Origin: DATJHM01 sp963777355
GTDB lineage: Bacteria > Chloroflexota > Ktedonobacteria > Ktedonobacterales > Ktedonobacteraceae
Assembly: GCA_963777355.1 (NCBI GenBank)
Contig: CAVZQK010000080.1
Location: 310,001-374,000, forward strand
Length of the DNA: 64,000 nucleotides
Direction: 5' to 3'
The notes under the pieces are model-generated. The model saw only the letters and a list, made by a program, of their open reading frames with translations, searched no databases and was not told the origin of the DNA. Shown piece after piece: positions 9,328-18,393 of this stretch. Numbering within the stretch: position 1 is the stretch's first letter; the number at the start of each line of letters is the position of its first letter. A program made the translations under genes and the position numbers.

Positions 9328-10133
9328 TGACCTCTCCTGCTCGTGTGGTGAGCTCGAATCCGAAGGATATACCAGTTATCTCTGTCACAAATCTTAAAAA
9401 AACGTATGCCCTGGGACAGACTGCTGTCTATGCCTTGCGTGGCGTCTCTCTCTCAATATATCCAGGCGAATTTGTGGCCGTTCGTGGCCCTTCCGGTTCA
9501 GGTAAATCTACCTTTATGAATGTGCTTGGTTGCCTGGATCGCCCCACTCAGGGCGAGTATCGCCTGACTGGCAGGCTCGTGAGTAAGATGCCTAATGATG
9601 AGCTGGCTCGTGTACGCAATCGCTTGATCGGTTTTGTTTTTCAAGGCTTTAACTTGCTTATGAAAGCGACTGCTTTGAATAATGTGATGTTGCCTATGGT
9701 CTATGCAGGTGTAAAGCCTGAGGTACGTCTGCAACGCGCAACCCAGGCTCTCCAACTCGTGGGACTGGGCACGCGTATGGACCATAAACCTTTCCAGCTT
9801 TCCGGCGGCCAGCAGCAGCGCGTTGCTATTGCCCGCGCCCTGGTGAATGCTCCTTCTCTCTTGCTGGCAGATGAGCCAACTGGCAATCTAGATAGCCGTA
9901 CAAGCGTTGAAGTTATGGCCATGTTACAGGCGCTTAATCAGCAAGGTCTTACGATTGTGCTGGTAACGCATGAGCCAGATATCGCCGAATATTCCTCCCG
10001 CCAGATTACTTTTCGCGATGGCCGTCTCGTTCGCGATGAACCTGTAGCCCAGCCTCGTGATGCTCAACGGGAATGGGAGCTTATGCAGCGGCAACAAGAG
10101 CTGGATAAATCTGCGGAAAGAGGAAAGATCTAA
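9327..10133 (+). CDS. ABC transporter ATP-binding protein, MacB/LolD type
   Basis: ATPase subunit of an export or extrusion ABC transporter. Walker A is GPSGSGKST, the Q-loop is FVFQGFNLL, the signature is LSGGQQQRVAIARAL, Walker B plus D-loop is LLLADEPTGNLD, and the switch His is in LVTHE. The family normally pairs with a FtsX-like MacB permease, which is exactly the next gene (stop and start overlap at TAATG, 10131-10135). ATG 9327 is chosen because it overlaps the TGA of the preceding small ORF; a GTG lies one codon upstream. No periplasmic adaptor gene is present. Confidence 0.92.
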   Translation: MTSPARVVSSNPKDIPVISVTNLKKTYALGQTAVYALRGVSLSIYPGEFVAVRGPSGSGKSTFMNVLGCLDRPTQGEYRLTGRLVSKMPNDELARVRNRLIGFVFQGFNLLMKATALNNVMLPMVYAGVKPEVRLQRATQALQLVGLGTRMDHKPFQLSGGQQQRVAIARALVNAPSLLLADEPTGNLDSRTSVEVMAMLQALNQQGLTIVLVTHEPDIAEYSSRQITFRDGRLVRDEPVAQPRDAQREWELMQRQQELDKSAERGKI

Positions 10134-11465
10134 TGACTCAGATTGATGAGAAGTCTGTTGTTGAGGTACCAACTATCGTTTCTGGAAACAAGAAGGTTTA
10201 TCGCCATCGCTTGCTGAAACCCTTTGTTGCAAAAGATCTGACACGCCGTAATACTCTGACTACCAATGCTGCGTTGGCTATAGAGGCTATCTGGTCTAAT
10301 CGCCTCCGCTCTCTCTTGACTGCGCTGGGCATTTTTATCGGTGTTGCTGCTGTGATTACTGCCTTGACTTTGACTCAAGGGGTGAGTACCAGCATTAATA
10401 ATACTATCTCTAGCCTGGGTACGAATGTAATTACAATCGCCCCAGGATCTGGTACGAACCAGAGGGGCTTTAACACGGCTACTGCAAGCACAACTCAGTC
10501 GTTGACTCCTCTGGATATCACTGCTATTACGAAGGTTCAACATGTGACCTCTGTGAGTGGCGTATTATCAGCAAGCGTACAATCGGTCTATGGCAATCAG
10601 AACTGGAATACACGCGTCCAGGGTGTCAATGTCTCTTACCAGAATATTCTGGATTGGTCTGTGTCTGAGGGAACCTGGTTTAGTTCTGAGGATGATTTGG
10701 GGGCACGTTCGGTGGTGCTATTAGGTCCAACCGTGGCGCATAATTTGTTCGATGCTAGTGGCGATGATCCTATCGGCAAGACTATCCGCATTCGCGATCA
10801 GCTGTATCGGGTGATTGGTGTCTTAGCCAGCAAAGGGTGGCGCAAATAGCGACGATGTCATTTTTATGCCCCTTAATACAGCAATTAATCGTGTGAAAAA
10901 TACACAGTATGTGGATAGTATTCAAGTTCAGGTTGATGATTCCAGCAATATTGATCAGGCGCAAAAAGATATAACGACCATTTTGCAGCAACGCCACCAT
11001 ATCGCCGCTGGTAATCCAAATGATTTTAATATGACGAATTCTAATCAACTTTTACAGACTGCCAATCAGTTTACTTCGGTCCTGACTCTGTTGCTGGTCG
11101 GTATTGCTTCTATCTCTCTGACTGTCGGTGGCGTTGGTATTATGAATATTATGATTGTTTCTGTCACTGAACGCACACGCGAGATCGGTATTCGTATGTC
11201 TCTGGGGGCTACTCGTGCTGATATTCGCAATCAGTTTTTGATCGAGGCGCTCGTCTTGAGCCTGGTTGGCGGTATTATAGGGATGATTATTGGCTTTGCT
11301 CTGGGCTTCGGCATTACTAATCTGGCAGGTCTTCCCTTTGTAGTTACTCTGACTGCATTGATTATGCCCTTTGGTATCTCTTCGTTGATCGGCGTCGTCT
11401 TTGGCCTCTATCCTGCTGTGCGAGCATCCAGACTCGATCCGATTGAAGCCCTACGTACTGTTTAG
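10133..11465 (+). pseudogene. MacB/FtsX-like ABC permease, single-base frameshift
   Basis: The permease partner of the preceding ATPase is split into two frames. The 5' part (10133-10849) has the first TM helix (LLTALGIFIGVAAVITALTL) and the MacB periplasmic domain up to VIGVLASKG. The 3' part (from about 10838 to 11465) resumes with DDVIFMPLNTAI and ends with three TM helices and the conserved VTERTREIGIRMSLGAT and PAVRASRLDPIEALR. Removing one G from the GGG at 10835-10837 restores a continuous reading frame of 443 residues with all expected motifs. Either the gene is recently inactivated or the base is an error. Confidence 0.85.
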
Positions 11466-11481
11466 TGATTAGAAATGCTAT

Positions 11482-11545
11482 AAAAAAGTAGGGATGAAAA
11501 GAGGTATGTAACATATACATATCTCTTTTCGTCTCTACTTTTTTA
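11482..11545. terminator. Long convergent terminator hairpin
   Basis: An imperfect stem pairs AAAAAAGTAGGGATGAAAAG with CTTTTCGTCTCTACTTTTTT around an inner ATGTaacATAT loop, with T6 at the plus end and T6 on the minus strand. It separates the plus-strand ABC permease from the minus-strand ABC-FHA gene and should act in both directions. Confidence 0.8.
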
Positions 11546-11575
11546 AACGGACTATTTGAGCCATATTCTCAGGTT

Positions 11576-14287
11576 TTAGGCTTGCTCAAATTCTAGTACA
11601 ACTGTTGGCGCTAAGTTGATGTTATCTCCTCTCGTAAATATATGACGCTCTACCCGCTTTCCCTGGTAGGTGAGACCGTTTCGGCTACCCTTATCCATAA
11701 TCGCCCATTGTCCTCCCTGTTTTGTGAGGATGGCGTGCTGCCCCGAAACAAGCGATGATGGAACCTGAATAGTATTTCCTGGTAATCGTCCCACTGTCAA
11801 TGTATCTCTATCTAGTGGACATGTGAAGACAACTTTTCCATCAATCTTGACGACAATTTGCTCCTTTATAGAGGGTGATGATATGGGTAAAGAGGGAGGT
11901 AGTGATAAGGCTGGCGGTGTAGATGCAGGAAGTGGCATGGATGAGATTGGATACTGCATCGCTGAAGCGGCGTCTACTACTGGTGCGCCTTCTTCTTTAT
12001 AGGTAATGACTACTTTGGGGGCCAGGTAGATACGATCACCGTTCATGAGCTTATGGTGCTCAATCAACTCTCCCTGGTAGTTGAGACCGTTTAAGCTCTG
12101 TGCATCATCAATTGACCAGCCGTCTTTTTCCCTGTGAATCTTGGCATGTAAACGCGAGATACGCTCTGAGGGTATCGGGATGTCGTTTGATTGATTTCGT
12201 CCAACACGTAGCTCTGACTTGTTTAGCTCATATTCCCTGATGATTCTGCCCTCAATCTCAACGATAATGCGTGCCTTTTGTCTTCCATTCTTGCTATATC
12301 CGTTTGCTATCGCCTCTTCTTTTCTTTCAAAACGCGATTGATCATACCCTACAGGATTTTGTTTCTGCTTGATCATCTCTGCCAGTTCTGCTTTGGGAAT
12401 GATCATCGATTTGCCTGCATAATCTGCATCGTATTGCTTCTGCTTCCCAAGCAATCCGGCAAAGATACCGTTTGCACGACTTTTTAATTCTTTGTATGTT
12501 CCCTGTTCAACAACGAGACCATCTTTGAGCACAATGATCTCATCAACTTTGCCTAATGTGCTGAGCCGGTGCGAGATCATTAAGACGGTTCTCCCAACAA
12601 CCAGTTGGTCCAGGGCGGTCATTACTTCTACCTCTGCTTCAACATCCAGTGCCGCTGTTGGTTCGTCCAGAACCAGGATGTGCGCGTCGCTGAGCAATGC
12701 TCGCGCTATTGCCAGCCGTTGACGCTGACCCCCTGAGAAGTTCTTCCCTTGATTGCGCACCGGCGTTCCATAGCCTTCTGGCCAGCTCATAATCACATCG
12801 TGAATATGGGCCTGTTGCGTCGCCTTGATGATCTCATCCATTGTGGCATTTGGACGCCCTATCTTGAGATTTTCAAGAATGGTTCCCTCGAATAATACGG
12901 ATTCTTGTAATACCATACCAACATTCTGCCGCAGCAGCGAAATTGGGTATACGGTGTTAGCCTTCCCATCTATCTTTACAACTCCAGACGTGGCTTCATA
13001 AAAGCGTGGAATTAATTTGACCAGCGTGGTTTTACCACCACCGGATAGACCCACCAGGGCAACTTTTTTCCCTGCTGGAATATGCAGGTTGATTCCTTTT
13101 AGAATAAGTTTCTCTGGCGTGTAACCAAAGGTGACATTCTCGAAGGTGATCTCTCCGCGTAGCGTCTGGGGGCCATTGTATGAGGCTTTTGTCTCGGTTA
13201 CTTCTGGTGCCTGGTCCAGAATATCCTGAATGCGCTCTGCCGCCGCTGATGCACCTGCTGCAACATTGGTCAATTTGGAAAGGTCTTTCATTGGCTGAAA
13301 GAGTTTTCCAAGCAGGGTGATGAAGAGGATAACTGTCCCAATATCAATACTTTTTGACGAAATCTTGATGAGAAATGAGAAATTGTTGCCCGATGCGACG
13401 TATGCTCCTATGCCGATGATAATGGCTGTACCGATTCCTATTAATACTGTCACGAGCGGTGTGAATTGCGCCTGGAGACTTCCGGCACGCAAGCCAGCTT
13501 TACGCGTCTTGTCTACGTACTGATTAAAACGATCTGTCTCTCGCTCTACAAGATCAAACGCTTTGATCACTGTGATTGCTCCAACATCCTCTACTGCAAC
13601 ATCCGCAACAGAGGCGGCAGCCTTTGTGGTCTTCTTTGTCGCTGCTTTTATTGAGGTGGTATAGCTAAAAACGACAAGGGCTAATGCTGGAACTACTACA
13701 ATGGAGAGCATTGTATAAGGAACACTATAATAAAGCATGACTGCGGTCACACCAATGATGGTCAGGATGCCAGTGAGAAGATCAACTAAACCATCTGTGA
13801 CAAATTTCTCTATGTCTGTAATGTTGCCTGTGACGCGTTGAACGATGTCACCTTTTTTTTGCTTCCCATGCCAATCCAGTGATAGCCGCTGGATCTGTTG
13901 AAAAAGCTGTTTCCGTAGTCTCGCTGTGAGATTTTGACCAATAAACGCCGCAAGGTAAATATCTGCATATCCTAGCAGGGCGTCTAATATCGTCGCGACG
14001 ATGAGAAGACTGGCTGAAAAGAGGATAACTCCTAATACCGTGTGAGGATTATGAGCAGTTATTTTACCAACGTTTGCGCTATCAAATCGATCAAAAAAAC
14101 TGACTGCACCATTCCAGATCGCGTCTGGATTGTTATTCGTGTTCTGAAGTTTTGCTGGAATGTACTTCAGAGGGAGTGCTGCAAGAATGTCTACGGCAAC
14201 TCCTAAAAAAGAAACTACTATTGCAGATACTACTAAAGGGCGATAGCCCTTCAGATTGCGGTATAGGAAAAGAAAAAGAAATCCCAT
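11576..14287 (-). CDS. ABC exporter half-transporter with two C-terminal FHA domains
   Basis: A 903-residue protein. Residues about 1-330 are a six-TM type IV ABC exporter domain. Residues about 360-600 are the ATPase, with Walker A VGLSGGGKTTL, signature NFSGGQRQRLAIARALL, Walker B ILVLDEPTAALD and H-loop ISHR. The tail carries two FHA domains: about 670-760 (LRVGRNQSNDIPIP, SRLHAKI, SLNGLNYQG) and 810-903 (LTVGRLPGNTIQVP, SGQHAIL, SRNGLTYQG), joined by a Pro/Ser-rich linker. FHA domains bind phosphothreonine, so transport is probably linked to Ser/Thr kinase signalling. Exporters of this class usually move lipids, peptides or drugs; the substrate is unknown. Confidence 0.9.
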   Translation of the reverse strand: MGFLFLFLYRNLKGYRPLVVSAIVVSFLGVAVDILAALPLKYIPAKLQNTNNNPDAIWNGAVSFFDRFDSANVGKITAHNPHTVLGVILFSASLLIVATILDALLGYADIYLAAFIGQNLTARLRKQLFQQIQRLSLDWHGKQKKGDIVQRVTGNITDIEKFVTDGLVDLLTGILTIIGVTAVMLYYSVPYTMLSIVVVPALALVVFSYTTSIKAATKKTTKAAASVADVAVEDVGAITVIKAFDLVERETDRFNQYVDKTRKAGLRAGSLQAQFTPLVTVLIGIGTAIIIGIGAYVASGNNFSFLIKISSKSIDIGTVILFITLLGKLFQPMKDLSKLTNVAAGASAAAERIQDILDQAPEVTETKASYNGPQTLRGEITFENVTFGYTPEKLILKGINLHIPAGKKVALVGLSGGGKTTLVKLIPRFYEATSGVVKIDGKANTVYPISLLRQNVGMVLQESVLFEGTILENLKIGRPNATMDEIIKATQQAHIHDVIMSWPEGYGTPVRNQGKNFSGGQRQRLAIARALLSDAHILVLDEPTAALDVEAEVEVMTALDQLVVGRTVLMISHRLSTLGKVDEIIVLKDGLVVEQGTYKELKSRANGIFAGLLGKQKQYDADYAGKSMIIPKAELAEMIKQKQNPVGYDQSRFERKEEAIANGYSKNGRQKARIIVEIEGRIIREYELNKSELRVGRNQSNDIPIPSERISRLHAKIHREKDGWSIDDAQSLNGLNYQGELIEHHKLMNGDRIYLAPKVVITYKEEGAPVVDAASAMQYPISSMPLPASTPPALSLPPSLPISSPSIKEQIVVKIDGKVVFTCPLDRDTLTVGRLPGNTIQVPSSLVSGQHAILTKQGGQWAIMDKGSRNGLTYQGKRVERHIFTRGDNINLAPTVVLEFEQA

Positions 14288-14801
14288 GATTCTCCCTTAC
14301 TTTGCTAAACTGTCAACCCCTGCTCAAACTACGTGTCTGCAATACACCCAATAATAACTTATTGCTGCCTGAAAGACTGAAGGGGTAATGCTTCGAGAAT
14401 ACCAGAACTAATGATGAAATACAATGAGAAAAGAAGACTCTTGCTCAGGCGTGAAGTAATACCGTCTGTCTTGTTGGATAGGTCACTTGCCCAGCGTGAT
14501 GAGGTTTGCATCTATGTAAAATTATTGTAGGATGGAGCCCATCCCAGCTTGCTAGTGACTTATTATGAATGTTCCAGATAAGTAGTAAGATGTGCTTTTT
14601 TGTTGGTTCAGGAGAGAAACTCGTCTATGTATAGACTTGCTATAGGCGTTTTCTCTCCTCTGTTGTTCAATCGGAAGGCTCAGAGGATACTTTGAGCTAA
14701 GTAAGCTAAAAAGAGTAATTTAGTGGGAATTGCTACTACTCTACTTCTTGTTTCTAGAATATGCAGGGTAATGCGCGTTGCCCCGATTTCTTGTCAAACT
14801 C
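14288..14801. other. Intergenic region, no gene seen
   Basis: This 514-bp stretch lies upstream of the ABC-FHA gene and downstream of the TrkA-N gene. I see no convincing ORF. At 14611-14658 an inverted repeat pairs GGAGAGAAA with TTTCTCTCC and encloses a smaller GTCTAtgTATAGAC hairpin, a nested structure that could be an operator or RNA element. Confidence 0.4.
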
Positions 14802-15233
14802 CTATGCTTTTGTTTCTTTTTGTGTGGCTGGTGCTTTGCTGAGAAGTGCATCATAGAGTCGCTGCGCCGTGAAGGCTGTTGAAGAGATTATTTCCATGCC
14901 GAGTTTTTCGTATAGTTCGACGCGACCTGCATCACGAATACCGCAGATCACTTTTTTGACATGGAAAATCTCTCTGGCAATTTGCGCTGCCATGATATTC
15001 CGATTATCTCCATTTGTTACCGCAACAAAGGCATCTGCGCTCTCTATATTCGCACGTTTGAGTGTGTCCTCATCAACACCATTGCCAATGATGGTCTTGC
15101 CTCGAAAACCACTGTACAAGCGATTAAAGTTATCTGCTGTGCGATCAATAACGGTAACTGTATGCCCTGCTTGATCCAGTTGATTGGCGAGATATGAGCC
15201 AAAACGACCATTACCTAGAATGACAATTTTCAT
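14802..15233 (-). CDS. TrkA-N/RCK domain NAD-binding protein
   Basis: A 143-residue Rossmann-fold protein with the nucleotide-binding start VILGNGRFGSYLANQL, the acidic residue after beta-2 (VIDR) and the RCK-like VTNGDNRNIMAAQIA. It matches the N-terminal regulatory domain of potassium-uptake proteins TrkA/KtrA but lacks the C-terminal RCK-C half, and no channel gene lies nearby. It may be the gating subunit of a channel encoded elsewhere, or a stand-alone NAD(H) sensor. A 71-bp gap separates it from the upstream STAND gene on the same strand. Confidence 0.8.
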   Translation of the reverse strand: MKIVILGNGRFGSYLANQLDQAGHTVTVIDRTADNFNRLYSGFRGKTIIGNGVDEDTLKRANIESADAFVAVTNGDNRNIMAAQIAREIFHVKKVICGIRDAGRVELYEKLGMEIISSTAFTAQRLYDALLSKAPATQKETKA

Positions 15234-15304
15234 CTCTTTCCTCCTCTATAAGCCTTGTCTCTATTGTATCATAGATTTTCCTTTCTTTTATTTTCCTTTC
15301 TGCA

Positions 15305-17479
15305 CTAATCTTTCTCTTCGGTTGTTGTAAGTACAAGTGTGATTACTTCCTGTTGGCTGAGTGTTTGGCCTGTTGCCCACCATGCACTCCAGGTTATTTC
15401 ATCAACCTGGGATTTTATCCCGGCGACAAATGCATCATATAATGGTCGGTATGCCGCTGGCAGGGAGGTATTCAGGTTCTCAAAAAGTATCTCGGCGGCA
15501 CTACATACCCGTGCTGTATAAGATGCTCCTCGAATGATTCCTAGTAAACAGCCGAATGCAATTAAGTCTGTAGCAACCATATAACGATTTCCTGTCTGTT
15601 GCGCAAGGAGTAGCCCTTCTCGTAAATAGCTGAGGCTTGCTGTAATTTCCCCTTGTATAAGTGCGAGTACACCCAGATAGATAAGTGTGACATTGAGGAG
15701 GGCTGATTCACTATACTTACGCATTAAGGGGAGCGCTTCATTTAACCATGTCCATGCTTGCACATAATTGCTCTGAAGTATCGCTACTGCACCCAGCCTG
15801 CTCAGCGTAAATGCATAACTGGCCCAGTCTTTTTGCTCATATTGCAGATGTAAACTCTCTTCAAGATATTTGTTTGCTTGTGTGTATTCGCCTTGCATAT
15901 GCCAGGTATCACCAATCTGGAAGATTGCCTGGGTTTTTCCCTGGCTATCCCCGATCTCTTCAAAAAGAACGAGCGCTTTTTGAGCAAACTCTCGCGAAGA
16001 TTCGCAGGAGGTTTCCCATAGCGCAAGACGCGATGCTGACAAAAGCAGTTTCGCTCGGATTGCCGGTGCTGTTTCTTCTGTCATCTTAATTGCTACATCG
16101 ATCCAGCGATGGGCCTCTTGAAATTGTGTGCGGGCCTCCCAGTATTTTCCCAATGTTCCGCATAGACGCTGGACTATTTCAGCTTCGTTCTGTTCAATTC
16201 CCCATGCTAAGGCTGCACGCAAGTTGTCTTGTTCCTGTGCTAGTACCGGTAATACCCTCTCCTGGGTCCGATTGGAGAGACTTGGACCGAGCTCTTCTGC
16301 TATCTTGAGATAATAGATGGCATGGAGATGTTGTATCTCCTTACGCTCTCCACTTGCCTCCAGACGCCCTAGACCGTACTCCCGAATCGTCTCTAAAAAA
16401 TGAAAGCGTGGCTCTACTATCTCTTCTGGAAATTGTTCTTCTGCCAATATTGGTTTTACCAGGCTGTGATTGATTAATGCTTCCATCTGTTCTAATATCT
16501 CGTCTGACGTCGCCTCTTGATCTTCTATCATTGCGACAGCCTGAGCCGCCTCTAAGGTCCAGCCTCCCAGAAAGATGCTGAGACGACGAAAGAGCTTTTG
16601 TTGCTGTTGATCGAGTAGCTCATAGCTCCAATCTAGTGTCTCGTATAAGGTCTGATGTTTTTGTAAGGCGTTTTGTGTCATGGTTCGTAGAAATGTCAAA
16701 CTCTGCCCTGTTCCCTCAGCCAGCCTCTGGAGAATTTTGGAGACAGGTAGGACTTTGGTGCGCACTGCTGCTAGCTCGATTGCCAGGGGTAGGCCGTCCA
16801 GGCGGGTACAGATGTGTGCAATTGTTGCGGCATTCTGTTCGGTGATTCTAAATGAGGCATTGACGGCCTGTGCACGCTCAATAAAGAGCCGGATGGCCGG
16901 ACACTGTAGGATGTTTTCTAGCGTAGATGGTGTATTAGGAGAATAGACTTCTAGAGGGGGAACATCAAATTCATGCTCTCCATAGAGGTGAAGAACCGTC
17001 CTGCTTGTGACCAGAATTTTTAACCTCGAAATTATGCTCAGCATATTACTCACAAAAGAAGCCATCTCTGGAATCTGCTCCACGTTGTCCAACACAAGCA
17101 GGACACCTTTGTCTCGTAGAAACTCTTTGAGCATGGCTTTATGGGAAATGATGTTTTGCCGTCCCAGATCTCCTTCCGCTAGAGGTTCTGAAAGATGCAG
17201 CGCTTGTATAATTGTTGAAGGTACTAGTGTCACATCACGAATTGTGCCTAGTGATACGAAAAAAACTCCATCGGGAAAGTATTGCCAGGCCTTGTGAGCC
17301 ACCTCTAGTGCCAGACGCGTTTTGCCCACTCCACCTGTCCCTCTCAGTGTCAGAAGGCGCATAGATGGCATCTGTAAGCGATTCAGGAGCATCTGCACAT
17401 GGTGTTCACGCCCAATAATTGAAGCAGATGGAACTGGTAAAGGTGGATTGGCGAATGGGGCTATGGGTGGTGAGGCAAC
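15305..17479 (-). CDS. NB-ARC/TPR STAND ATPase portion of a split regulator
   Basis: This is the large C-terminal part of an HTH-STAND regulator. The earliest independent start would be GTG 17398, but the frame is open upstream and reads SIIGREHHVQML just before it, the usual entry to NB-ARC domains, so the natural protein must begin earlier. Walker A is RGTGGVGKTRLALE, Walker B is VLLVLDNVEQ, and LDGLPLAIELAA is the GLPLA motif. The winged-helix region follows near WSYELLDQQQQKLFRRLSIF. From about residue 380 of the ORF there are TPR-like helices. These proteins bind nucleotide, oligomerise on a trigger and regulate transcription. The N-terminal HTH gene lies in the -1-related frame immediately upstream. 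Confidence 0.85.
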   Translation of the reverse strand, partial: VASPPIAPFANPPLPVPSASIIGREHHVQMLLNRLQMPSMRLLTLRGTGGVGKTRLALEVAHKAWQYFPDGVFFVSLGTIRDVTLVPSTIIQALHLSEPLAEGDLGRQNIISHKAMLKEFLRDKGVLLVLDNVEQIPEMASFVSNMLSIISRLKILVTSRTVLHLYGEHEFDVPPLEVYSPNTPSTLENILQCPAIRLFIERAQAVNASFRITEQNAATIAHICTRLDGLPLAIELAAVRTKVLPVSKILQRLAEGTGQSLTFLRTMTQNALQKHQTLYETLDWSYELLDQQQQKLFRRLSIFLGGWTLEAAQAVAMIEDQEATSDEILEQMEALINHSLVKPILAEEQFPEEIVEPRFHFLETIREYGLGRLEASGERKEIQHLHAIYYLKIAEELGPSLSNRTQERVLPVLAQEQDNLRAALAWGIEQNEAEIVQRLCGTLGKYWEARTQFQEAHRWIDVAIKMTEETAPAIRAKLLLSASRLALWETSCESSREFAQKALVLFEEIGDSQGKTQAIFQIGDTWHMQGEYTQANKYLEESLHLQYEQKDWASYAFTLSRLGAVAILQSNYVQAWTWLNEALPLMRKYSESALLNVTLIYLGVLALIQGEITASLSYLREGLLLAQQTGNRYMVATDLIAFGCLLGIIRGASYTARVCSAAEILFENLNTSLPAAYRPLYDAFVAGIKSQVDEITWSAWWATGQTLSQQEVITLVLTTTEEKD

Positions 17480-17835
17480 TTTTTTGGCGGGTTGGAAGAG
17501 GTAACATGTTCAAGTCTATTTAACGGTGCTGTATTCCATTCCAGCTCTGAAAAGCTCTCCGCTTTTAAACCCATTAATGAGAGAAGCTCGATTGCCTCGG
17601 CCTGGATAGCCAGTGCATCCCACTCTGCTAGTGTTTTAATGATCTGCTTGATTTCCGCATGGGTCGGAAATGCTTTCTTTGCTCCATGTAACTTACGACT
17701 GAGTACTTGAGAATCAATATTTAAAGCGTCTGCCAGTTCCCTTTGAAGCCGTCCTGTTTGACGTCGGGCTGTGGCAACCTTTTCTCGAAAGAGATCAAGA
17801 TTGGTTGCTGAATGAGTCTGGCCCTCACTGGTCAT
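17461..17835 (-). CDS. HTH domain; N-terminal part of the STAND regulator
   Basis: The 124-residue zero-frame product begins with a Cro/CI-like HTH (VATARRQTGRLQRELADALNIDSQVLSRKL). It ends five codons after an A AAA AAG heptamer at 17479-17485. Reading -1 at that site continues without a stop through PPIAPFANPPLPVPSASIIGRE into the NB-ARC protein, giving one 843-residue HTH-NB-ARC-TPR product. So this is either the short form of a frameshifted gene or the result of a lost A in a homopolymer. The DNA target is unknown; a repeat array just upstream is a candidate. Confidence 0.8.
   Translation of the reverse strand: MTSEGQTHSATNLDLFREKVATARRQTGRLQRELADALNIDSQVLSRKLHGAKKAFPTHAEIKQIIKTLAEWDALAIQAEAIELLSLMGLKAESFSELEWNTAPLNRLEHVTSSNPPKKLPHHP
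17479..17485 (-). promoter_or_regulatory. dnaX-type -1 slippery heptamer A AAA AAG
   Basis: On the minus strand the zero-frame codons are CCA AAA AAG, which forms exactly A AAA AAG. A -1 slip re-reads AAA AAA and enters GTT GCC TCA, the frame of the NB-ARC ORF. The zero frame stops five codons later. No strong downstream stem-loop or upstream SD-like stimulator is obvious, so a one-base homopolymer deletion is the main alternative. Confidence 0.55.
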
Positions 17836-17957
17836 ACATGGTAGTTCCTCTCTATTATAAATGAGTGAGAGAGTGTGTTTCTCTCTCTGATTTTGGCAGT
17901 TGCCCTATTATATCTCATGTGTTTAAATCTATGAGCTGTATAGATGCTTTTAGCCCG

Positions 17958-18000
17958 TTTTTGCATCACTTAAATCACTTTTAAATCACTTTTGCATCAT
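17958..18000. repeat. Short tandem A/T repeat array upstream of the STAND regulator
   Basis: Four degenerate copies built on (T)TTNNATCAC occur in a row: TTTTTGCATCAC, TTAAATCAC, TTTTAAATCAC, TTTTGCATCAT. Spacing is about one helical turn, 120-170 bp upstream of the HTH-STAND start. The layout suits cooperative binding by an HTH protein, possibly autoregulation. This is inference from position and periodicity only. Confidence 0.4.
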
Positions 18001-18110
18001 CTCAAGGCTTTTCTGAAGTACATACTGCATTTATACTTCTACTATAAGCTGTGCTGGCGTAAGATGAAGATGGGATAGGGTGGTTCACAAGAACAACAGG
18101 CTCTATAATA

Positions 18111-18281
18111 ATGCCTTTTGAGCAAATGCTTGTTGCTCGCGCTGTTGCTTGCTTCCATCAATATGGCAGTGTTGATGAGATTTGCCTTCTGGCTTCAGGT
18201 TGCTGGGCAAAGAAGCAAGTAAACAAGGCACATATATGGCGCGCACCCATTCTTATCGGGTGCGTGTTATCTTTTGCATAA
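18111..18281 (+). CDS. Possible small protein of 56 residues
   Basis: ATG 18111 to TAA 18279-18281, with no recognised family. The sequence looks protein-like (VARAVACFHQYGSVDEI, then a C-terminal hydrophobic WRAPILIGCVLSF). There is no clear ribosome-binding site, and a hairpin followed by TTATCTTTT overlaps its 3' end. It may be a chance ORF. Confidence 0.25.
   Translation: MPFEQMLVARAVACFHQYGSVDEICLLASGCWAKKQVNKAHIWRAPILIGCVLSFA
18242..18275 (+). terminator. Hairpin with T-rich tail
   Basis: A 7-bp stem CGCACCC/GGGTGCG with a 9-base loop is followed by TGTTATCTTTT. It lies about 120 bp upstream of the receiver gene and could be an attenuator or the end of a short transcript from the preceding region. 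Confidence 0.45.
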
Positions 18282-18393
18282 AATATTTGTATGAGCAATT
18301 TATTAAGCAAGCATAAGGCCATTTTCGCCAGTGCATAAATTTTCTTACATGCGAATGTATGAGCGAGTATATGGTAGGAAGGGATTTATACCT

